From Acidobacteriota bacterium (GTDB taxonomy: Bacteria > Acidobacteriota > Terriglobia > Terriglobales > Acidobacteriaceae), in contig JAFDVP010000001.1 in assembly GCA_018268895.1 (NCBI GenBank), forward strand, positions 434,001-498,000: a stretch of 64,000 nucleotides of DNA. Reading direction: 5' to 3'. The translations under genes were made by a program, and so were the position numbers. The notes under the pieces were generated by a model, which did not search any database, was not told the origin of the DNA, and saw only the letters and a list, made by a program, of their open reading frames with translations. Shown piece by piece: positions 32,253 through 40,941 of the stretch (position 1 is its first letter; the number at the start of each line of letters is the position of its first letter).

Positions 32253-32712
32253 CGCCGCTGGTGTTCTGAATTGTAATGATTCGGATGTCGGTCTGTTTGC
32301 ATTGCTTGTCTTTGCAGATGCCGCCGATCCAAACCTCGCCTGAGCCGAGCATGGCTCCCCGGGAGTTCACAAACAGGCCTTCGTACTTCTGGTTCTCGAT
32401 GACATCGGCGATGTGCGGCGTGATGATCCTGTCGTATCCCGCTGTGAATGCTTTGGGGGTGCGTATGCGCTTTGCCGATCTGGTGCGCGGGTTGATCGTG
32501 ATGGGGTAGCTGACGAGCTCGGCGACGGCAGCGGCGTCGTGCCTCTGGACCGCCTGCTTGAGGTCTGCGAAGAAGGCCTGGAACTTTGCCGGGTCACTGA
32601 TATTCGCCGCAATCGACTTTTCGATATCTGCATGGCTGTTCTGGCCCTGCGCCGGGGGCAGAACGGAGCAGGCGAACACAGCCAAAGCTGTCAGGCGCAT
32701 GAACACCTTCAT
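32236..32712 (-). CDS. Hypothetical exported protein
   Basis: 158 residues. The N-terminus is a signal peptide (MRLTALAVFACSVLPPAQGQ). The mature part begins with a helix (ADIEKSIAANISDPAKFQAF), then LVSYPITINPRTRSAKRIRTPKAF and a beta-like end (SGEVWIGGICKDKQCKQTDIRIITIQ) with two cysteines that could form a disulfide. Periplasmic location is likely. The arrangement is reminiscent of small NTF2-like or DUF-type periplasmic proteins, but I cannot assign one. It ends inside the 3' end of the opposite-strand membrane gene. Confidence 0.6.
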   Translation of the reverse strand: MKVFMRLTALAVFACSVLPPAQGQNSHADIEKSIAANISDPAKFQAFFADLKQAVQRHDAAAVAELVSYPITINPRTRSAKRIRTPKAFTAGYDRIITPHIADVIENQKYEGLFVNSRGAMLGSGEVWIGGICKDKQCKQTDIRIITIQNTSGAKKHP

Positions 32713-32799
32713 TGATCCTCAAACCCCCCTTCGCAAAGCCGTCACAGCATAGGTTACATGGCAGAAGTAGGTTGAAGCGCGCGTAAAGACTAAGATGCT

Positions 32800-34620
32800 A
32801 TGCTGACGAGTCTTACGCGGGTGGTGGCGATGGCAGGGGAGGCGAAGTTGGAGGGCAGTCTCGAGTCGAAGCTGGATACAAAGTCGGCGCGGTTTATTTC
32901 AAATCGTGCGGCGTTGATGACGCTGTTGGGTGGTATGCGCGAGCAGGAGTCGGCGATCCGTCAGGGTGGCGGCAAAAAGGCGGCCGAGGCGCAACGGGCC
33001 AAGGGACGCCTCACCGTGCGCGAGCGGTTGGCGCTGCTGCTCGATCCTGTGGACGAAAGTGTGTCGAATCCACCGTTCGCAAAGAGCGCGAAGGATGGGG
33101 CACCCGGGCTGTTGTTGCCGAACTTTCTGGAGCTTGGTCTTTGGGCTGCGCATGGGATGTATGAGGAGTTTGGTGGTGCACCAGGGGCGGGAGTTGTTAC
33201 CGGACTGGGACGAGTGAGCGGGAAGTTGTGCATGATCGTGGCCAACGACGCCACGGTTAAGGCAGGCGCGTTCTTCCCGATGACGGCGAAGAAGGTGCTG
33301 CGTTCGCAGACGATTGCTCTGGAAAACCGCATCCCGACGCTTTACCTCGTCGATTCGGCGGGGGTGTTTCTGCCGCTGCAGGAGGATGTGTTTCCGGACC
33401 AGGACGACTTCGGGAGGGTGTTTCGCAACAACGCTGTAATGAGCTCGCAGGGAATTCCGCAGATTACGGCGATCATGGGCATGTGCGTTGCGGGCGGGGC
33501 GTATCTGCCGGTGATGACGGACACGGTGCTGATGACGGAGGGTTCTGGGCTGTTTCTTGCAGGGCCTTCACTGGTGCAGGCGGCGATCGGGCAGAAGACT
33601 GGCGCCGAAGAGTTGGGCGGAGCGGCGATGCACGCCGAGATCTCCGGCACGGTCGACTTCAAGGAGGCGAACGACCACCTGTGCATCGCGCGGCTGCGGT
33701 CGCTGGTGGAGAAGATCGGCGAGCGGCCGGGTGCTCCGTTCAGCGTGGTGCCGTATGACGCAGCGAAGGATGCTCCGCGGTATGCGGCGGAAGATCTGTA
33801 CGGGCTGATCGATCCCGATCCGGCGAAGGCGGCGACGAATGTGTATGACATGCGCGATGTGATTGCGCGGATTGTGGATCGTTCGGAGTTCGATGAGTAC
33901 AAGGCGGAGTTTGGGCGGACATTGCTCTGCGGCTATGCGCGGATCGGCGGGCGTGCGGTGGGGATCGTCGCCAACCAGAAGGTGCATCAGCAGCAGACGG
34001 TGGCGATGGGGCCGCAGGCGGGGTCGAAGCGGACGGAGTTTGGCGGCGTGATCTACACGGAGAGCGCGCAGAAGGCTGCCCGCTTCATCATGGACTGCAA
34101 CCAGAACCTCATCCCGCTGGTCTTTCTGCACGACGTCAACGGCTTTATGGTGGGCAAGGATGCGGAGTGGAGCGGGATTATTCGCGCGGGGGCGAAGATG
34201 GTGTCGGCCGTGAGTACGAGCGTGGTGCCGAAGATCACGGTGATTGTCGGCGGCAGCTTTGGCGCGGGGCACTATGCGATGTGCGGGAAGGCGTACGATC
34301 CGCGGTTTATCTTTGCGTGGCCGACGGCTCGGTATGCGGTGATGAGTGGGGCTTCGGCGGCGAATACTTTGGTCGAAGTACGTGTGAAGCAGATGGAGCG
34401 TGGTGGCAAGCATCTGTCGGAGGAGGAGAAGAAGGCGATCTACGAGGAGATTAAAGCCACGTATGATGCGCAGGCCGATCCGAGATATGGCGCGGCGCGG
34501 ATGTGGGTGGATGCGATCATTGATCCGGCGAAGACTCGTGAGGTACTGATGACGGCTCTGGAGGCTTGTGCGCTGAATCCGGAGGTGGCGAGGTTTAATC
34601 CGGGGGTGTTGCAGACGTGA
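32800..34620 (+). CDS. Acyl-CoA carboxylase carboxyltransferase (beta) subunit, methylcrotonyl-CoA type
   Basis: 606 residues. The fold has two crotonase-like halves: GGAPGAGVVTGLGRVSGKLCMIVANDATVKAGAFFPMTAKK in the N half, with GIPQITAIMGMCVAGGAYLP, and the C half beginning at about residue 330 with GGSFGAGHYAMCGKAYDPRF and FAWPTARYAVMSG. These match the MCC/PCC beta subunit. In a canonical enzyme LLLDP runs straight into a FxELGLWA strand; here about 24 extra residues lie between, coinciding with a palindromic element (33070-33106). ATG 32800 or 32830 could be the start. Downstream are HMG-CoA lyase and hydratase genes, pointing to leucine degradation. No biotin carboxylase subunit is nearby. 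Confidence 0.92.
   Translation: MLTSLTRVVAMAGEAKLEGSLESKLDTKSARFISNRAALMTLLGGMREQESAIRQGGGKKAAEAQRAKGRLTVRERLALLLDPVDESVSNPPFAKSAKDGAPGLLLPNFLELGLWAAHGMYEEFGGAPGAGVVTGLGRVSGKLCMIVANDATVKAGAFFPMTAKKVLRSQTIALENRIPTLYLVDSAGVFLPLQEDVFPDQDDFGRVFRNNAVMSSQGIPQITAIMGMCVAGGAYLPVMTDTVLMTEGSGLFLAGPSLVQAAIGQKTGAEELGGAAMHAEISGTVDFKEANDHLCIARLRSLVEKIGERPGAPFSVVPYDAAKDAPRYAAEDLYGLIDPDPAKAATNVYDMRDVIARIVDRSEFDEYKAEFGRTLLCGYARIGGRAVGIVANQKVHQQQTVAMGPQAGSKRTEFGGVIYTESAQKAARFIMDCNQNLIPLVFLHDVNGFMVGKDAEWSGIIRAGAKMVSAVSTSVVPKITVIVGGSFGAGHYAMCGKAYDPRFIFAWPTARYAVMSGASAANTLVEVRVKQMERGGKHLSEEEKKAIYEEIKATYDAQADPRYGAARMWVDAIIDPAKTREVLMTALEACALNPEVARFNPGVLQT
33070..33106 (+). repeat. Palindromic dispersed element, in-frame copy in the acyl-CoA carboxylase gene
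   Basis: CCACCGTTCGC (33070-33080), then AAAGAGC, then GCGAAGGATGG (33088-33098) with the constant flank GGCACCCG. The 11-bp stem has two mismatches. Here it lies in the opposite orientation relative to the gene, yet it still reads through as PPFAKSAKDGAPG and contributes residues about 91-103. Confidence 0.8.
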
Positions 34621-34644
34621 GAAATGAGCTTGAGGAGAGAATGT

Positions 34645-34935
34645 ATGGATCGTGTAATCAATGGAAGAGTTGCGAATGAGTCAGACGTACATCCCAATGG
34701 AGCAATTTTCTATATCCCTGATGATCGCAGCGTACCCTATTCATTCGGTCGCGAGCTTCCTGTAAGCGTCACAATTAAGTCGAATGATTCTGAGAGTCTT
34801 CCACCTGAAGGTACGGTTGTGCATATTCTTCAGGCTGAACAGGCGGGCGACGGCTCAGTCTTACTGGGTTTTGTTCACGAACATAACGACTATGTTTGTA
34901 TGCTCGAAGATGTAGAGGTTTTGCCCAGCACATAG
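34645..34935 (+). CDS. Small hypothetical protein between carboxylase and HMG-CoA lyase genes
   Basis: 96 residues from ATG 34645, with GAGGAGAG a few bases upstream. The frame also opens at ATG 34624. Sequence: VNGR..., a predicted beta-rich protein (AIFYIPDDRSVPYSFG, VSVTIKSND, TVVHILQAEQAGDGSVLLGFVHEHNDYVCMLEDV in pieces), soluble, with no membrane segment. No family was recognised; the strand pattern could suit an OB-like or cold-shock-like barrel. Base composition is lower in GC than its neighbours. It sits between two catabolic genes with short gaps, so it may be transcribed with them. Confidence 0.6.
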   Translation: MDRVINGRVANESDVHPNGAIFYIPDDRSVPYSFGRELPVSVTIKSNDSESLPPEGTVVHILQAEQAGDGSVLLGFVHEHNDYVCMLEDVEVLPST

Positions 34936-34964
34936 AAAGCGTAGCTGCAGAAGGGATTTTGGTT

Positions 34965-35828
34965 GTGGTGAAGATTATTGAATGTCCGCGTGACGCCTGG
35001 CAGGGACTGCCGGTGCATATCTCTGCCGAAGTCAAGGCGGACTACCTGCGCGTGTTGATTGCGGCGGGGTTCAAGCATATCGATGCGGTTAGCTTTGTTT
35101 CGGCGGGTGCGGTGCCGCAGATGGCTGACTCGGAGAAGGTGCTGGAGTATCTTGATCCGCCGGATGATGTGGAGATCATCGGCATTGTGGTGAACGCCAA
35201 GGGGGCGGAGCGCGCGATCAAGACGGGGTCGGTGCAGACGCTGGGGTTTCCTTACTCGATCTCGCCGGGGTTTTTGCAGCGGAATCAGAACCAGACGCCG
35301 GAGGAGTCGCTGGAGGCGCTGGAGCGCGTGGGCGAGATGGCGTACAAGGCGGGGCTTGATTTGGTGGCGTACATCTCGATGGCGTTCGGGAATCCTTACG
35401 GCGATGCCTGGTCGATCGACGAGATCGTCGACGCCTGCGATCTGCTGATCGACTCTGGCGTGAAGCAGATATCGCTCGCCGACACGGTAGGCATGGCGAC
35501 GCCGAAGCTCGTCGCCGATGTTGTGAGCGATGTGATGGCAGTGCACGACGGCATTGAGATCGGCGTCCATCTGCATTCGCGTTATGAAGGTGCAAGTGAG
35601 CTGGTACGGGCGGCTTACAATGCAGGCTGCCGGCGGTTCGACGCGGCGATCGGTGGGCTTGGCGGGTGCCCTTTCGCACAGGATGTTCTGGTGGGCAACC
35701 TTCCCACAGAGTTGGTGTTGGAGGAGTTACGCGCCCTTGGCGCCGAGCTTCCACCTATGCGTCCGCTGGACGGTCTGCAATCGGCGACCTCCGAGATCGC
35801 GCGCAGGTTCGGAGCGAAGATGCAGTAA
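34965..35828 (+). CDS. Hydroxymethylglutaryl-CoA lyase
   Basis: About 287 residues. The open frame starts at 34896 inside the preceding gene, so I chose GTG 34965 (AAGGG about ten bases upstream). The catalytic Arg-Asp pair is Arg9-Asp10 in ECPRDAWQ. Others: VSFVSAGAVPQM, His202 and His204 in GVHLHSRYEG (metal ligands), and Cys235 in GLGGCPFAQ (active-site loop). These define HMG-CoA lyase, which splits HMG-CoA into acetoacetate and acetyl-CoA. The usual RDGLQ is here RDAWQ, a departure next to the catalytic Asp. The gene is part of the leucine-degradation-like cluster. Confidence 0.92.
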   Translation: MVKIIECPRDAWQGLPVHISAEVKADYLRVLIAAGFKHIDAVSFVSAGAVPQMADSEKVLEYLDPPDDVEIIGIVVNAKGAERAIKTGSVQTLGFPYSISPGFLQRNQNQTPEESLEALERVGEMAYKAGLDLVAYISMAFGNPYGDAWSIDEIVDACDLLIDSGVKQISLADTVGMATPKLVADVVSDVMAVHDGIEIGVHLHSRYEGASELVRAAYNAGCRRFDAAIGGLGGCPFAQDVLVGNLPTELVLEELRALGAELPPMRPLDGLQSATSEIARRFGAKMQ

Positions 35829-35864
35829 AGCAGGGAGCAGGTGTAGGGGATAGGGAGTAGAGAG
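35829..35864 (+). repeat. G-rich repeat tract (GGGAGTAG-like units) before the hydratase gene
   Basis: The tract AGCAGGGAGCAGGTGTAGGGGATAGGGAGTAG-AGAG contains units like those at 29687-29711. Three G-tracts of three or more with uneven loops make an imperfect G-quadruplex. It begins at the HMG-CoA lyase stop and ends 5 bp before the hydratase ATG. Confidence 0.5.
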
Positions 35865-35869
35865 CGACC

Positions 35870-36649
35870 ATGAGCTACAAGACGATCCTGGTAAGCGAAG
35901 TCGACGGCGTGAAGACGATCATGCTGAACCGGCCTGAGCGGCGCAACGCCATGACCCCTGAGATGCAGGACGAGCTGATCGCCGCGCTCGAGAAGGCGGC
36001 GGTGGGGCACTGCCGCGTGGTCGTGCTGACGGGGGCGGGCGAGGCCTTTTGCGCGGGGCTCGACATGGTGCACCTGCGCGCCATCGCCGACAAGTCTCTC
36101 TCCGAGCATGTGGCCGACGCCGAGCGCGTCGCGCGGCTCTTTCGCACATTGTACGAGCTGCCCAAGCCCACGATCGCAGTGGTCCACGGCGCGGCCATCG
36201 CCGGAGGCACCGGCCTTGCGACGATCTGCGACTTCACGCTCGCCGCTCCCGGCGTGAAGTTCGGCTTCACCGAGGTGAAGATCGGCTTCGTGCCGGCGCT
36301 GGTCTCGGCGTTCCTTGCGCTACAGGTCGGTGACAAGCGCTCGCGCGACCTGCTGCTGACGGGACGCCTGTTCACCTCCGAGGAGGCTGAGCGGCTGGGC
36401 CTGGTCAATCATGTCTACCACGCCGAGGAGCTTGCCGACCGCGCCAGCGCTCTGGCCGCCTGCCTGAAGACCAACAGTCCGCAGTCAATGGCAGCGACCA
36501 AGCGGCTGATGGCGACGCAGAACCGCGCCTGGCTCGATGCGGCCATCGCGCACGCACTGACGGCGAACGCCGAGGCCCGCGCCATGCACGATTTCCGCGA
36601 GGGCGTGACGGCATTTCTCGAAAAGCGCAAACCAGTGTGGAGCGAGTAA
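35870..36649 (+). CDS. Enoyl-CoA hydratase/isomerase family protein (methylglutaconyl-CoA hydratase-like)
   Basis: 259 residues, crotonase fold. GAGEAFCAGLDM and VHGAAIAGGTGLATICDF form the two oxyanion-hole loops. FTEVKIGFVPALVSAF is the catalytic helix region, and the C-terminal FLEKRKPVW motif is typical. The position after acyl-CoA carboxylase and HMG-CoA lyase suggests hydration of 3-methylglutaconyl-CoA in leucine breakdown; the sequence alone would also fit a generic enoyl-CoA hydratase. The start ATG follows a G-rich repeat tract within a 41-bp gap. Confidence 0.88.
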   Translation: MSYKTILVSEVDGVKTIMLNRPERRNAMTPEMQDELIAALEKAAVGHCRVVVLTGAGEAFCAGLDMVHLRAIADKSLSEHVADAERVARLFRTLYELPKPTIAVVHGAAIAGGTGLATICDFTLAAPGVKFGFTEVKIGFVPALVSAFLALQVGDKRSRDLLLTGRLFTSEEAERLGLVNHVYHAEELADRASALAACLKTNSPQSMAATKRLMATQNRAWLDAAIAHALTANAEARAMHDFREGVTAFLEKRKPVWSE

Positions 36650-36694
36650 TTTCCTGCGCTCTCCCCGCCTCACTCAGTTCGATAAACTTGAAGC

Positions 36695-37132
36695 ATGAGT
36701 GAATCGACTGTGAGCAAGCCCATGATCGCCGAGGCGCGCGTCCGCGTCCGCTATGCGGAGACCGATCAGATGGGCGTGGTCTACCACGCCAACTACCTCA
36801 TCTGGTTCGAAGTAGGCCGCGTGGAGTTTATCCGCAGCCTGGGCCTGGACTATAAGACGATGGAGCGCGAGGACGGCGTCGGCATCGCTGTCGTCGACGT
36901 GTCGGCACGGTTCAAGTCTCCCGCCCGCTACGACGATGAGCTGGTCATCCAGACGCGCCTGCTCGCAGCCCGCGGCGCAGTCGTCAAGTTTGGCTACAAG
37001 ATCGTCCGTGCAGCGGACGAGGCGTTGTTGTGCGAGGGCGAGACGTCGCATGTTGTTGTCGGCAGGGACATGAAAAGATCGCGGTTGCCGGAGAAATATG
37101 CGAAGCGTTTTGCCCAGGTGCTCATCTCATAA
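36695..37132 (+). CDS. YbgC/FadM-type acyl-CoA thioesterase (hotdog fold)
   Basis: 145 residues. RVRYAETDQMGVVYHANYLIWFEVGRVEFIRSLG is the YbgC/4-hydroxybenzoyl-CoA thioesterase pattern, with the catalytic Asp in AETDQMG. SARFKSPARYDDELVIQT completes the core. It hydrolyses short or aromatic acyl-CoA, and could relieve CoA sequestration in the nearby branched-chain pathway. It lies 45 bp after the hydratase and 50 bp before an SDR gene, all on the plus strand. Confidence 0.9.
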   Translation: MSESTVSKPMIAEARVRVRYAETDQMGVVYHANYLIWFEVGRVEFIRSLGLDYKTMEREDGVGIAVVDVSARFKSPARYDDELVIQTRLLAARGAVVKFGYKIVRAADEALLCEGETSHVVVGRDMKRSRLPEKYAKRFAQVLIS

Positions 37133-37182
37133 TCAAATACTCATCGAACGATTGCAGGACAATCGAACGGGAAGGCGGCACT

Positions 37183-37920
37183 ATGAGCACAGCAAAGAAG
37201 GTTGCACTGATCTCGGGAGCAAACAAGGGGATCGGCTTTGAAACCGCGCGCCAGCTTGGCAAGCAGGGAGTTACGGTCATCCTCGGAGCGCGCGATCTTG
37301 CCAAAGGCGAAGCTGCGGCGGCCACGCTGAAGAAAGAGGGAATCGACGGAAGGGCGGTGAAGCTCGATGTCGTCGACGCGGCGGATGTGAAGACAGTCGC
37401 GGCTCAAATCGCCAAGGAGTTTGGCAAGCTCGACATTCTCGTCAACAACGCAGGCGTGATGTTCGAGCCGATCGGCGGAAACAACTCGAGCACGATCTCC
37501 GAGGAGACGCTTCGCAAGACCTTCGACACAAACTTCTTCTCGGTGATCGCGGTCACGAATGCGCTTCTACCGCTTCTGAAGAAGAGCGACGCGGGCCGCA
37601 TCGTCAATGTCTCGAGCATCCTCGGCTCGCTCACGCTCCATGCAACGGAGGGATCGCCGATCTACGAGGCGAAGGCCCTGGCCTACGATGCTTCCAAGGC
37701 CGCGCAGAATGCTTACACGATCCATCTTGCGCACGAGCTGAAGGGCACGAAGATCAAGGTCAACTCGGCGCATCCCGGCTGGGTGAAGACCGACATGGGG
37801 ACCGACGCCGCTCCGATGAACGTCGTCGACGGCGCGAAGACCGAGGTCGAGCTCGCGACGCTCGGGCCCGATGGGCCGACGGGCGGCTTCTTCCACCTGG
37901 GCGAAGCGATCAGTTGGTAA
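37183..37920 (+). CDS. Short-chain dehydrogenase/reductase
   Basis: 245 residues from ATG 37183; the open frame extends further upstream only by overlap with the thioesterase. The NAD(P) motif is [18 protein letters not shown] follows, then the catalytic Ser in VNVSSILG and the Tyr-Lys pair in YDASKAAQ (YxxxK). [10 protein letters not shown] is typical of carbonyl-reductase-like SDRs. It is a classical SDR with unknown substrate. The stop overlaps a convergent B12-binding gene by 11 bp. Confidence 0.9.
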   Translation: MSTAKKVALISGANKGIGFETARQLGKQGVTVILGARDLAKGEAAAATLKKEGIDGRAVKLDVVDAADVKTVAAQIAKEFGKLDILVNNAGVMFEPIGGNNSSTISEETLRKTFDTNFFSVIAVTNALLPLLKKSDAGRIVNVSSILGSLTLHATEGSPIYEAKALAYDASKAAQNAYTIHLAHELKGTKIKVNSAHPGWVKTDMGTDAAPMNVVDGAKTEVELATLGPDGPTGGFFHLGEAISW

Positions 37921-38326
37921 GCAGTCTGCGCGGCTTCACGTTTTCGCGGATGAACTGGATCGTCGTCTCAAGCGGCGTGCCGGGGCCAAAGATGGCCGCG
38001 ACGCCGCTCTCCTTCAGGCGAGGGAAGTCCCCTTCGGGAACCGTGCCGCCCAGCACAAGCAGAATGTCCTCGGCGTGCTGCTCGCGCAGCAGCGCGGCGA
38101 TGCGCGGCACGATCACGTTGTGCGCGCCGGAGAGGATCGACAGCCCGATGCAGTCGACGTCCTCCTGCACGGCCGCCGAGACGATCATCTCCGGCGTCTG
38201 CCGCAGGCCGGTGTAGATCACCTCCATGCCTGCGTCGCGCAGCGCGCGCGCGATCACCTTCGCTCCGCGGTCGTGGCCGTCGAGGCCGGGCTTGGCGACA
38301 AGAACGCGAATAGGAGGCTTCGTCAT
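37910..38326 (-). CDS. Lone B12-binding domain protein (methylmalonyl-CoA mutase small-subunit type)
   Basis: 138 residues from ATG 38326; the open frame upstream to 38578 is not homologous. [17 protein letters not shown] contains the cobalamin DxHxxG motif with the axial His. [15 protein letters not shown] and [28 protein letters not shown] are the loops of the B12-binding Rossmann domain of methylmalonyl-CoA mutase. Such a free-standing subunit pairs with a separate catalytic subunit in some bacteria; none lies in this window. It probably acts in propionate or branched-chain catabolism. Confidence 0.88.
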   Translation of the reverse strand: MTKPPIRVLVAKPGLDGHDRGAKVIARALRDAGMEVIYTGLRQTPEMIVSAAVQEDVDCIGLSILSGAHNVIVPRIAALLREQHAEDILLVLGGTVPEGDFPRLKESGVAAIFGPGTPLETTIQFIRENVKPRRLLTN

Positions 38327-38343
38327 TCGCTCGTGAGTATACG

Positions 38344-39969
38344 TCAGGGCTGTGCCGGTGTTACAGGTGCCCCGGCGGCGACAAAGGGAACTGCCTCCCC
38401 GGAGTTCGCGAGCTCCGCCACCGACCGGAAGACGAGCTGAACGATGCGCGTCGTCTTGGGGTAGTTGATCCTGTCCCACGTGTCGTTGTCGGTGTGATAG
38501 TCCGGGTGCAGCCCGGTCTGGAACTCCACTTGCGGAATGTGCAGCGTGGCGAACCAGAAGTGATCGCTGCGCGACCACAGCGAATCGGGATCGACGGCGT
38601 CCATCTTGTAGTCGAGCTTCAGCGCCTCGGCCTTGTTGTTGCGATCGATGATGCGGCGCAGCGCAGGATTGTAGCGCGTGCCCAGCACGTTGACCGTGTT
38701 GCGATTGTGATCGGCAGGAGTAGGCCAGTTGGCGTCGTCCTCATCGCGGCCGATCATGTCCAGGTTGATCGTCGCGACCGTCTGGCTCAGCGGAACCACC
38801 GGATGCGTCACGTAGTAGTACGATCCCAGGAAGATGCGTTCCTCCGCATCGTAGGCGACGAACAGCACGCTGCGCTTCGGGCGAATGTTCCCATTCACCA
38901 GCGCGCGCGCCACGCCGAGGATGCCCGCCACGCCCGAGGCGTTGTCGTCCGCGCCATAGTAGATATGCCCGCCGGATTCGCCCATATGGTCGTGGTGCGC
39001 GGTCACGATGATTGTCTCCGCGTTCAGCTTCGGATCGGAGCCTTCGAGCATCGCGACGACGTTGCGGCCCCTGCGCGTCTCCATGCCGGTGAAAGCCTTT
39101 GTTACACAAGCCGATGCCTGCGGTATCTCGAACGATGCGGGCGCGAGCGACCGGTCGATTTCTTCCTGCAGCGCGTCTGTCGTTTTGCCTGAGGGAGCAA
39201 GCAGCTCGTCTGCGACCTCGCGCTTGATGAGCAGCGCGGGGATGTCCCACATCTCGCCCGCAAGTGCGTAGGAGGTGGTCGCTGCCGGGCGCGGAGACGT
39301 CGGCGGGATCGGCTTCACGACGCGAGGCACGCGGTCCTGGATCATCAGGATTCCCGCTGCGCCGCGTTTGCGCAGCTCCTCCAGCTTGTGCCACTGGAAG
39401 GCGTGGTAGGTGTCGAGCGTGCCCATAAACTTTGAGTGCGGGTCGTTGGCCTGCGGTTCGCGAACGAAGACCAGCGCAACCTTGCCCTTCACGTCGACGT
39501 TGCTGAAGTCGTTGTAGCCGTACTCCGGCGCGTCGATGCCGTAACCTGCAAATACAACCGGGCCGCAGGCTTTGCCGGGATGGATGCTCTGCCGGACCGT
39601 CTGAACGCCGGGGCCCAGTTTGAAGGTATGCTCCGTGCCGTTAATGGTTGCGCTTAGCCCTGTGTGGTCGCGGTCCCACTCGCCGGTGACGATGTCCATG
39701 CTCTGGAAGAACGTGCCGTTGTCGCCCATGGGCTTCAGGCCCAGGCGCATGAACTCCGACGCGATGAACTCGGTGGCGATGCGGTCTTCAGGGCTGGTTG
39801 TATTGCGTCCGGCCAGCGCATCGGAGGCGAGGAAGTAGATGTCGGCGCGAAGGTCCTGCTCGCGGATGAGACTGGCGGCGCGGTCGATCGTCTGGCTGAG
39901 GGCAGGTTGCGGTGCCGCGAGCAGAACAAGTGAGAACAGTGCTATAGGTGCGGTTGCTGAAAAGCGCAT
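38344..39969 (-). CDS. Exported M28-family metallopeptidase
   Basis: 541 residues. A signal peptide ([18 protein letters not shown]) is followed by a PA-like domain (about 130-290) and an M28 catalytic domain. The two-zinc ligands can be seen in [27 protein letters not shown] and NLDMIGRD, plus the late [21 protein letters not shown] is also conserved. It should remove N-terminal amino acids in the periplasm. It is followed on the same strand by the B12-binding gene (17 bp) and preceded by a glycosyltransferase (9 bp), but the three need not be related. Confidence 0.9.
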   Translation of the reverse strand: MRFSATAPIALFSLVLLAAPQPALSQTIDRAASLIREQDLRADIYFLASDALAGRNTTSPEDRIATEFIASEFMRLGLKPMGDNGTFFQSMDIVTGEWDRDHTGLSATINGTEHTFKLGPGVQTVRQSIHPGKACGPVVFAGYGIDAPEYGYNDFSNVDVKGKVALVFVREPQANDPHSKFMGTLDTYHAFQWHKLEELRKRGAAGILMIQDRVPRVVKPIPPTSPRPAATTSYALAGEMWDIPALLIKREVADELLAPSGKTTDALQEEIDRSLAPASFEIPQASACVTKAFTGMETRRGRNVVAMLEGSDPKLNAETIIVTAHHDHMGESGGHIYYGADDNASGVAGILGVARALVNGNIRPKRSVLFVAYDAEERIFLGSYYYVTHPVVPLSQTVATINLDMIGRDEDDANWPTPADHNRNTVNVLGTRYNPALRRIIDRNNKAEALKLDYKMDAVDPDSLWSRSDHFWFATLHIPQVEFQTGLHPDYHTDNDTWDRINYPKTTRIVQLVFRSVAELANSGEAVPFVAAGAPVTPAQP

Positions 39970-39978
39970 ACAGAGAGA

Positions 39979-40764
39979 CTACCTCTTGCGCGCGATCTGC
40001 CATGCCTTCGAGTATTTCCAACTCGTATACGTCGAGTGATACAGGTGCAGCAGCAGCCCCTCGCGCCCGTCGAGGAATCCGCCGCGAAAGAAGAAGTTCC
40101 ACACAAAGGTGAACGAAGGAATGAGGAAGATGTTGTTGAAGAAGGCAAACAGCGACCTGCCCGTCTTGCCCTTGTCGAGAACAATCTGCGCGCCGAGCGT
40201 GCTGTAGCGGTCCATATGCTCGATGTAGCTCTCGATCGTCGGATAGGCGTGGTGGACCAAGTCATGCTCCAGCGTCTCCAGCCTGCCCTCAAACGCCATC
40301 GTCTCGTGCACCGGGCGCTCGGTAAACCGCGCGGGAGGCGCGAAGTTCGCCGAGTGGCGGCGGAAGAGTCGCAGCTTTGGATCGGGGTAGTAGCCGCCAT
40401 GGCGAATCCAGCGGCCCAGAAAGATATTGCGGCGGCGTAGAAGGTAGGCGTCGGCGGAAGGGCTGCCCTTCAGCAGGGCGGCGATCTCACGCTGTAGCTC
40501 CGGGGTCAGTTCCTCATCGGCGTCGAGCGACAAGACCCACGTTCCCGAGCACTTTTCGATGGCGTAGTTCTTCTGTTGCGCGAAGCCCTTCCAGGGTTCG
40601 AAGATAACGCGCGCGCCATATTCGCGAGCGATCTCAAGCGTGCGGTCGGTTGAGCCGGAGTCGACCACAACGACTTCGTCGGCGAACTGGACGCTGGCAA
40701 GCGTCCGCGCAAGGTTCTCTTCTTCATTCAGGGTGATGATCGCGACCGATAGCTTTGGCTGCAT
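39979..40764 (-). CDS. Family 2 glycosyltransferase (WaaE/KdtX-like)
   Basis: About 261 residues from ATG 40764 (MQPKLSVAIITLNEEENLARTL); the frame also opens at 40824, which would add 20 non-conserved residues. EVVVVDSGSTDRTLEIA, EPWKGFAQQKNYAIEK and LSLDADEELTPEL show the GT-A fold with the DAD metal motif. HLYHSTYTSWKYSKAWQIA ends with a basic patch. Such enzymes add glucose or heptose to lipopolysaccharide core or glycolipids; substrate assignment from sequence is uncertain. It lies 9 bp from the M28 gene. Confidence 0.88.
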   Translation of the reverse strand: MQPKLSVAIITLNEEENLARTLASVQFADEVVVVDSGSTDRTLEIAREYGARVIFEPWKGFAQQKNYAIEKCSGTWVLSLDADEELTPELQREIAALLKGSPSADAYLLRRRNIFLGRWIRHGGYYPDPKLRLFRRHSANFAPPARFTERPVHETMAFEGRLETLEHDLVHHAYPTIESYIEHMDRYSTLGAQIVLDKGKTGRSLFAFFNNIFLIPSFTFVWNFFFRGGFLDGREGLLLHLYHSTYTSWKYSKAWQIARKR

Positions 40765-40941
40765 GGTTTCGGTGCGTGTGCTCCCCGCAGTCGCAGGTTG
40801 GCGAGAATCGGATGCGAGAAGCATAAGCCCTGACGTGGCCCCCGTTCAGGCGAGGTAATAGAGGGATTGTGACACATTTACAGGAATTGTCGAGCCAAAA
40901 AGACTCTCGATGGTCGAATTCTATACGCGTTTCTTGCTGCG

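Noticed and set aside
38327..38578. N-terminal extension of the B12-binding protein
   Set aside because: The residues before [14 protein letters not shown] are non-homologous and antisense within the M28 peptidase's 3' end.
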